Source: Solirubrobacterales bacterium (GTDB taxonomy: Bacteria > Actinomycetota > Thermoleophilia > Solirubrobacterales > Solirubrobacteraceae). From it: a stretch of 32,364 nt of DNA. Of this stretch, positions 26,902 through 32,364 are shown in pieces (within the stretch, counting starts at the first letter, position 1; the number at the start of each line of letters is the position of its first letter). The DNA lies in NCBI GenBank assembly GCA_019240305.1, contig JAFAYP010000447.1, positions 1-32,364 of the forward strand, written 5' to 3'. The notes beneath the pieces were generated by a model. That model was not told the origin of the DNA and did not search any database. It saw only the letters and a list, made by a program, of their open reading frames with translations. The position numbers and the translations under genes are program-made.

Positions 26902-26953
26902 GCGTTCAATCGTGTTCAGCCGCTTGAACGCGGCAATAGGTCGAAGCGTTCAT
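26902..26953. promoter_or_regulatory. Cluster of GTTCA boxes (candidate operator) in the divergent HK/ECF intergenic region
   Basis: GCGTTCAA 26902-26909; GTTCA 26914-26918; TTGAACGC 26924-26931; GCGTTCAT 26946-26953; embedded palindrome GTTCAGCCGCTTGAAC 26914-26929. Confidence 0.5.
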
Positions 26954-27125
26954 TGACCCTCCCGGGCACGGCGAGGAGACTTCACCGCACAGGAATCCGA
27001 GTTGCGGGGATCGCGCTCGGGGGGCACAAATCAAACGGGGCATCAGGGCGGAGTCGAGGCTGGGCGCGGCGCAGCGTCCGCTGCTCGAACTCCGGCTACC
27101 CATCACCTCCACGGGGGATAGAACG

Positions 27126-27788
27126 TTGATCAAGGAAGCATTGGCCGGGGCACGGGGAACGATTGGATTCAGAACGCGCGCGGCGCTCAACGACGCGCCG
27201 GAGCTGCGCGAGAAGACCCGGCTGGCGGTCGCTCGGGCGAAGGAGGGGGACGACGAGGCACTTCGCTTCCTCTACATCACCTATTCGCAGAACATCTATG
27301 GCTACGTCCGCTCGATCGTGCGCGACGATCACGAGGCCGAGGACGTGACCCAGCACGTGTTCGCCAAGCTCATGACGAGCCTGGTCAAGTACGACGACCG
27401 CGGGGTCCCCTTCTTCGCGTGGCTCATCCGCCTGGCCCGCAATGTGGCCATCGACCACCTGCGGGCCAATCGCTTGACGCCGACCGAGACGGTGCTCGAC
27501 CCGGCCTCGTTCTCGGACGTGGACATCGATCACGGAGAGACGGTGCGGGCCGCCCTCGCCGCGCTCCCGGACGAGCAGCGCGAGGTCGTCGTGCTGCGGC
27601 ACATCGTCGGCCTGACGCCGGCCGAGATCGCCGACCGCATGGGGCGGACTGAGAGCTCGATCCACGGACTGCACCATCGCGGTCGCCGCACGCTCCAGCG
27701 GGAGCTGCAGCTGCTCGACTCGACGCCCTCGACGCGGCCGGTGGCGCCGGCCCGGCGCTCGATTACGCACGAGCTCATCGCCGCGTAG
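27126..27788 (+). CDS. ECF-type RNA polymerase sigma factor (paralog of the 19740..20399 gene)
   Basis: TTG start; 'ALRFLYITYSQNIYGYVRSIVRDDHEAEDVTQHVFAKLMTSLVKYDDRGVPFFAWLIRLARNVAIDHLRANR', 'LPDEQREVVVLRHIVGLTPAEIADRMGRTESSIHGLHHRGRRTLQREL'. Confidence 0.93.
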   Translation: MIKEALAGARGTIGFRTRAALNDAPELREKTRLAVARAKEGDDEALRFLYITYSQNIYGYVRSIVRDDHEAEDVTQHVFAKLMTSLVKYDDRGVPFFAWLIRLARNVAIDHLRANRLTPTETVLDPASFSDVDIDHGETVRAALAALPDEQREVVVLRHIVGLTPAEIADRMGRTESSIHGLHHRGRRTLQRELQLLDSTPSTRPVAPARRSITHELIAA

Positions 27789-27944
27789 CCGCCAGCGGCT
27801 GCGAAACCCGGCGCATCTGCCCGACGGCGGATTCATGCTGTGCATCCGGGAGAACAGCTGTCCAGCACCATCACCCGCATGCAAGAATCACCAAGCGGCG
27901 GGCGTTACAAGTGTGATGGATGAAACGCCCCACGCCGTAGGTAA

Positions 27945-28904
27945 GTGATGTTCGTCGACGACCCGAGGGATCTGCGCCCCCTGACCGTCGCGCTGGTCAA
28001 CAACATGCCGGATTCGGCGTTTCTCGACACCGAGAGCCAATTCCGGGAGGTGGCGCTCGGCCGCCTCGGTACCGGGATCGACTTTGAGCTCTACACGATC
28101 AAGGAAGTTCCGCGCTCGGACAGGGTGGCCTCGGTGATCGACGAGCGCTACGACGGGCTCGACGAGTTGTGGACGCGCCCGCCCGACGCCTTGATCGTTA
28201 CCGGGACCGAGCCGACACAGGTCCAGATGCAGTTCGAGGCTTCCTGGCCGTACCTGGCGCGCCTGCTGGAGTGGGCAGCCGAGAACGTCCGGGCGACCAT
28301 GCTCTCATGCCTCGCCGCCCACGCAAGCGCCCTCCTGTTCGACGGCATCGAGCGCGTGCCGAGGCCGGTCAAGTGCAGCGGCGTGTTCGAGGGCACCGTG
28401 GAGAACCCGTGCGATCCCCTGGCGCGTGGACTCCCCGACACCGTCTGCATCCCGCACTCGCGCCTGAATGATGTGCCCGAGTCGGCCTTGATCGACGCCG
28501 GGTACCGAATCGTGGTCGGCTCCGGCGCCGCGGGCACGGGATGGTCGGTGGCCGCCCGCGAGCAAGGAGATGGGATCTTCGTGCTCTGCCAGGGCCACCC
28601 CGAGTACAGCACGCTCAGCCTGCTGCGCGAGTACCGGCGCGACGTGCGCCGTTGCCTCTTCGGTCGGGGCGCCGTCCCCTATCCTCGTCTGCCCGTGGGC
28701 TACCTAGGCGAAGAGGCTGTGGAAACGCTGACAGAGTTTGAGCGTCGCGCCGGCGCCACCGACGTCGATCCGCCCGAGCTGTGGCCGAGCTTCCCGTTCG
28801 AAGAGGTGGCCGCAACGGTCGAGAACAGCTGGGCATCAGCGTCGGCGACGCTGTACGCGAACTGGCTGCAGTTGGCGCGCGTCGCAGGGCCAGCCCGGGT
28901 CTGA
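27945..28904 (+). CDS. MetA-like homoserine O-acyltransferase family protein (divergent)
   Basis: 319 aa; 'LTVALVNNMPDSAFLDTESQF', 'DALIVTGTEPTQVQMQFEASWPYLARLLEWA', Cys in 'TMLSCLAAHASALLFDGIERVPRPVKCSGVFEG', 'IPHSRLNDVPESAL', 'FVLCQGHPEYSTLSL'. Confidence 0.88.
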   Translation: MMFVDDPRDLRPLTVALVNNMPDSAFLDTESQFREVALGRLGTGIDFELYTIKEVPRSDRVASVIDERYDGLDELWTRPPDALIVTGTEPTQVQMQFEASWPYLARLLEWAAENVRATMLSCLAAHASALLFDGIERVPRPVKCSGVFEGTVENPCDPLARGLPDTVCIPHSRLNDVPESALIDAGYRIVVGSGAAGTGWSVAAREQGDGIFVLCQGHPEYSTLSLLREYRRDVRRCLFGRGAVPYPRLPVGYLGEEAVETLTEFERRAGATDVDPPELWPSFPFEEVAATVENSWASASATLYANWLQLARVAGPARV

Positions 28905-28913
28905 CCCCCGGCG

Positions 28914-30197
28914 ATGCGCGACGAGACTCTCGCGATCCACGGCGGCTATGAGGCCGACTCGACTCGCGCCGTCGCCGTTCCGATCTACCAGACAGTCGCC
29001 CACGAGTTCATCGACGCAGATCACGCCGGGGCGATCATGGACCTCGAGTCCCCCGGGTTCCATTACAACCGCATCAACAACCCGACGGTGGATGTGCTCG
29101 AGCAGCGCCTCACCGCGCTCGAGGGCGGAGTCGGAGCGATGGCGGTCGGTTCCGGCTCTGCCGCGGTCAGCATGTCGGTGCTCAACCTGGTGAGCGCGGG
29201 GGACAATTTCGTCTCGGTCCCGCAGCTCTACGGCGCGACCTACACGTATTTCGCCCACGTACTCCCGACGCTTGGGGTCGAGGTCCGTTTCGCGGCCGAC
29301 GACCGGCCTGACTCGATCGCCGCTCGCATCGACGGGCGGACCAAGGCGGTGTTCTGCGAAACGGTCGGGAACCCGGCCGGCAACGTGATCGACCTGGCCG
29401 CCGTCGCCGAGATGGCGCACGGGCTAGGCGTACCGGTCATCGCCGATAACACGGTGGCCACTCCATTCCTGCTCAAGCCGTTCGCTCACGGTGCGGACGT
29501 GGTGGTCCACTCGCTCACGAAGTTCGTGGGTGGCCACGGCACGACGCTGGGGGGCATGATCATCGATGGGGGAACGTTCCCGTGGGCCGACCATCCCGAG
29601 CGATTCGGCTTCATGATCGAGCCCGAGCCTGCCTTTCACGGCGTGCGGTACGCCAGCGAGTTCTCCGACGCCGCGTATATCACCCGCTGCCGGACGGTCG
29701 GCTTGCGCAACACGGGAGCCTCGCTGTCTCCGTTCAATGCGTTCCTGCACCTTCAGGGGCTCGAGACGCTGGCCGTGCGACTGCCCCGCCACGAAGCCAA
29801 TTCGCGGACGGTGGCGGCGTTTCTCGCCGCTCATCCCCAGGTCGCGTCGGTCAGCTTCTTGGGCTTCCCCGACAACCCCTACTACGAGCTGGCTCGCCGC
29901 TATCTGGGCGACCGGGTCCCCTCGATCCTGACCTTCACCGTGCGCGGCGGGCGCACGGCCGGGATCGCCGTCTTCAACCGGGTCAAGCTGTTCAAGCGCC
30001 TGCTGAACATGGGAGATGCCAAATCGCTCATCACCCATCCGGCGTCGACCACCCACCGCCAGCTCACCCCCGACGATTTGAAGCTGGCCGGCATCACGCC
30101 GGACATGGTGCGCCTGTCGATCGGGCTCGAGCATCCAGACGACCTGATCGAGGACCTCGACCAGGCGCTGGCCGCGGCAGCCGCGGACGCCGACTGA
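28914..30197 (+). CDS. Cys/Met metabolism PLP-dependent enzyme (O-acyl-homoserine sulfhydrylase/MetY-like)
   Basis: 427 aa; 'MRDETLAIHGGYEADSTRAVAVPIYQTVAHEF', 'YNRINNPTVDVLEQRLTALEGG', PLP Lys in 'VVHSLTKFVGGHGTTLGGMIIDGG', 'NMGDAKSLITHPASTTHRQL'. Confidence 0.96.
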   Translation: MRDETLAIHGGYEADSTRAVAVPIYQTVAHEFIDADHAGAIMDLESPGFHYNRINNPTVDVLEQRLTALEGGVGAMAVGSGSAAVSMSVLNLVSAGDNFVSVPQLYGATYTYFAHVLPTLGVEVRFAADDRPDSIAARIDGRTKAVFCETVGNPAGNVIDLAAVAEMAHGLGVPVIADNTVATPFLLKPFAHGADVVVHSLTKFVGGHGTTLGGMIIDGGTFPWADHPERFGFMIEPEPAFHGVRYASEFSDAAYITRCRTVGLRNTGASLSPFNAFLHLQGLETLAVRLPRHEANSRTVAAFLAAHPQVASVSFLGFPDNPYYELARRYLGDRVPSILTFTVRGGRTAGIAVFNRVKLFKRLLNMGDAKSLITHPASTTHRQLTPDDLKLAGITPDMVRLSIGLEHPDDLIEDLDQALAAAAADAD

Positions 30198-30202
30198 GCG
30201 CT

Positions 30203-32062
30203 CTACGCGACCAGCTGCGCGCTCGCGCAGGCGTCGCCCATGATCTCCGCCACGCAGGCGCCGATGTCCTCGACGGCCCGCATCCGGCTGCGCGGTGAGG
30301 GGATGTAGGCCGTGAAGTGCCGCACCCCCTCGGTGAGGACGCCGAACATCGAGATGCGCTCCTGGGGCCGCCCATCGATGTCGATGGGATGTGAGTCAGC
30401 GGTCAGGTCGACGCTGCCAACGGCCACCTCGCCGTAGCGGAACTGGCTCACCCGGCCGCTGTTGTAGAGCCGAGTGAGCAGCTGCGATGCCGAGCCGGCG
30501 ATCCGCGGCTCTTCGAGGTGTCCGCGGATCACGAAATCGACATCGTTCGCGTAGGGCCGTTCGAAGGCCGTTGACGAGATGCGGGTCCGGGCCGCGGTTC
30601 GACCCGGATTGCCGACGGCCAGACCATGCGCGGGCGCGGGACCGTACGGCATGCCCACCACCCCGGCCTCCATCAGAGCCAGGAACTGCCGGTTGCGCAG
30701 GGCTGGTGGTCCGGCAACGAGGCGATGGATCCGGCTGCAGATATCGGCATTGAAGTCCAGGTAGGAGTCCAGCGAAAGCCCCCCGAGTTCGACCACCCGG
30801 CGCATCCTGTCTCGGAAGATCCGGAACACCTGCGCCGCCGACTTCACGGGGCTGGCACCGTCTGGCACCTCGGCCTCGCGCAGATCGTCGGCAAGCGATT
30901 GGTAGACGAACCGCTCGTAGTCCTCGCTGCAGCGGTACTGGGGCTGGTGCCCGAAGAACAGCGCCTCAGCGTCGAAGCTGCCATAGCGCGCAGACAGCCG
31001 CGCCAGCTCATCGTCGAGCCGGCCGTCACTCCAGGCGCCCTGTAGCCGCTCGCGGACGGCGGCGCCGGCAGCCCGTCCCGACGCCTGGAAGGCGACCTGC
31101 GAGTAGTAACGCGCGTGCATCTCGGCGAACATGAGGGGGAGCAGCTCGCTCCGCAGGTCGACCAGGCGCCGGCGGCCGTTCGAGCGACCGCTCAGCGCGT
31201 CCAGGGCCTCGTCGGTGCAGATCAGCGGCTTGTAGACATCGGTGCGGTCCTTACCGGTGACCGATTTGGCCGTAAACGGCAAACCGCTCCGACAGAACAG
31301 CTGAACGCGTGGCTCTCGGCCGCTGGCTCGGTAGCGCAGTCGACCGCCGTCCTCGACGAAGTCGCCGCCGCGCCCGACGGTCAACGCAGTCACCACGTCA
31401 ACCGCGACCAGGCCCATTCCCGCCACGCCGACCGTCGCACCGGCGGGAATCATGTCGACGTAGGAGCCGACGGGGTACGGGTCGAGCTGGCGTCCGGGGT
31501 CATCGGCTCCGTGATTTGCCGTGTGGCCAGAGGTCACGATCACGTGGTCGACCACGACCGAGCTGCCGTTGGCCAGACGCACCTCTTCGCACTCGTCGCG
31601 CCGGGCGACGAGGTCGACGGCGGCGGTCGGGTGGTGGATGATGTGCAGCCCGGGCGGTGCGCTGGCCACAAGCGCCTGGTAGAACCACTGCAGGTACTCG
31701 CCCATCAGCCGGCGGGGCAGGAAGTGGTGGGGCTCGACCGGCGCGCCCCTCGGGTCGATCGCACACCGCTCACCGACCCACCGGTAGCCGTGCGCAACAG
31801 CCCAGTCGTACAGCCCGACCGCATAGCGCGGCTGGTCGGCCTCGACCTCGAACGGGTAGAGCGAGAGCTCACCGCAAGCGTTGTTGAGCAGCAGGTAGTC
31901 AGGCTGGGTTACGTCGTAGACCCCCGATCCGGGGGTTCCGGGCTCGATCACGTGGACCGCGACGTCCGTACCCGGCGCAAGCTCTTGGCGCGCACTCGTG
32001 ACCACGCGCTCGAGGGCACAAACGCCCCACGGCCCTAATCCAACGATGGCTATCCGTAGCAC
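30203..32062 (-). CDS. Large FAD/NAD(P)-binding protein (NAD_binding_9-like)
   Basis: 619 aa, GTG start; 'MLRIAIVGLGPWGVCALERVV', 'VIEPGTPGSGVYDVTQPDYLLLNNACGELSLYPF', 'VVDHVIVTSGHTAN', 'ATVGVAGMGLVAVDVVTALTVGRGGDF'. Confidence 0.88.
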   Translation of the reverse strand: MLRIAIVGLGPWGVCALERVVTSARQELAPGTDVAVHVIEPGTPGSGVYDVTQPDYLLLNNACGELSLYPFEVEADQPRYAVGLYDWAVAHGYRWVGERCAIDPRGAPVEPHHFLPRRLMGEYLQWFYQALVASAPPGLHIIHHPTAAVDLVARRDECEEVRLANGSSVVVDHVIVTSGHTANHGADDPGRQLDPYPVGSYVDMIPAGATVGVAGMGLVAVDVVTALTVGRGGDFVEDGGRLRYRASGREPRVQLFCRSGLPFTAKSVTGKDRTDVYKPLICTDEALDALSGRSNGRRRLVDLRSELLPLMFAEMHARYYSQVAFQASGRAAGAAVRERLQGAWSDGRLDDELARLSARYGSFDAEALFFGHQPQYRCSEDYERFVYQSLADDLREAEVPDGASPVKSAAQVFRIFRDRMRRVVELGGLSLDSYLDFNADICSRIHRLVAGPPALRNRQFLALMEAGVVGMPYGPAPAHGLAVGNPGRTAARTRISSTAFERPYANDVDFVIRGHLEEPRIAGSASQLLTRLYNSGRVSQFRYGEVAVGSVDLTADSHPIDIDGRPQERISMFGVLTEGVRHFTAYIPSPRSRMRAVEDIGACVAEIMGDACASAQLVA

Positions 32063-32161
32063 GTCAGCAAAACCCCCGTTTTCTGGTCACTACCTACTGA
32101 ACGGGGCGCCGACTGAAGATCTTTCAAGAAGCACGGACCCACCTCAACCCGCCCGCCGTCC

Positions 32162-32364
32162 CTAGGGTGCACCCGCCGACCACAGTGCCGTGCCGTTGGC
32201 CGCGCTCGGGCCATCCCGCTCGGGGACGAGCTCGGAGTCGGTCACGGTACGGACGACCCTTGCCGGATTGCCGACAACCACGGCGAACGGCGGTACGTGT
32301 TTGGTTACGACCGCTCCCGCCCCGACCATGGCGCCCTCGCCGACGTTGACGCCCGGTACGAAGG
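32162..32364 (-). CDS. Hexapeptide-repeat acyltransferase, C-terminal fragment (5' truncated by window)
   Basis: Minus strand open from the window edge: [66 protein letters not shown]; canonical LbH 'VGAGAVVT...[11 protein letters not shown]' end. Not in the supplied ORF list. Confidence 0.85.
   Translation of the reverse strand, partial: FVPGVNVGEGAMVGAGAVVTKHVPPFAVVVGNPARVVRTVTDSELVPERDGPSAANGTALWSAGAP

Noticed and set aside
27789-27944. Possible SAM-type riboswitch upstream of the MetA-like gene
   Set aside because: The leader was read for SAM-I/II/IV-like cores; no convincing conserved core or pseudoknot could be recognised by eye. An Infernal/Rfam scan would be decisive.
32074-32106. 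7-bp inverted repeat CCCCGTT/AACGGGG between the flavoprotein start and the terminal acyltransferase
   Set aside because: Short stem with 19-nt loop; plausible terminator or chance, not enough to interpret.
1-32364. CRISPR array, tRNA/rRNA genes, transposons, prophage
   Set aside because: No regularly spaced direct repeats of CRISPR type, no tRNA-like cloverleaf/GTTCRAATC context, no rRNA stretches, and no transposase, integrase or phage structural signatures were found on reading.

Overview
High-GC actinobacterial chromosome segment, probably Thermoleophilia/Solirubrobacterales-like by gene flavour (inferred, not searched). It carries about 34 supportable CDSs, two of them cut by the window edges. 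Contents: housekeeping and stress genes (Hsp20-Lon pair, malate dehydrogenase, M32 carboxypeptidase, M50 site-2 protease, transaldolase); surface-sugar genes (RmlC-like epimerase, two DegT aminotransferases, Gfo/Idh/MocA oxidoreductase, three left-handed beta-helix acyltransferases, Stf0-type sulfotransferase); a regulatory block (three ECF-type sigma factors, a NarL-type histidine kinase, two LuxR-type response regulators); and a sulfur amino acid block (MetA-like, Cys/Met PLP enzyme, large FAD/NAD(P)-binding protein). No rRNA, tRNA, CRISPR array, transposase or phage genes were recognised. The observations most worth follow-up are: (i) a shared 16-18 bp palindrome GTTCA-N6-TGAAC upstream of the canonical response regulator and in the kinase/sigma-factor intergenic region, where further GTTCA boxes lie at near-helical phasing; (ii) two tandem 16-bp-arm hairpins with a 60-bp period and a compensatory change, starting over the stop codon of an acyltransferase; (iii) a response regulator in the kinase operon whose receiver domain has lost the expected phosphorylation residues; (iv) a WbpE/WbpB/WbpD-like overlapping gene cassette; (v) a coiled-coil/AT-hook/winged-helix DNA-binding protein.
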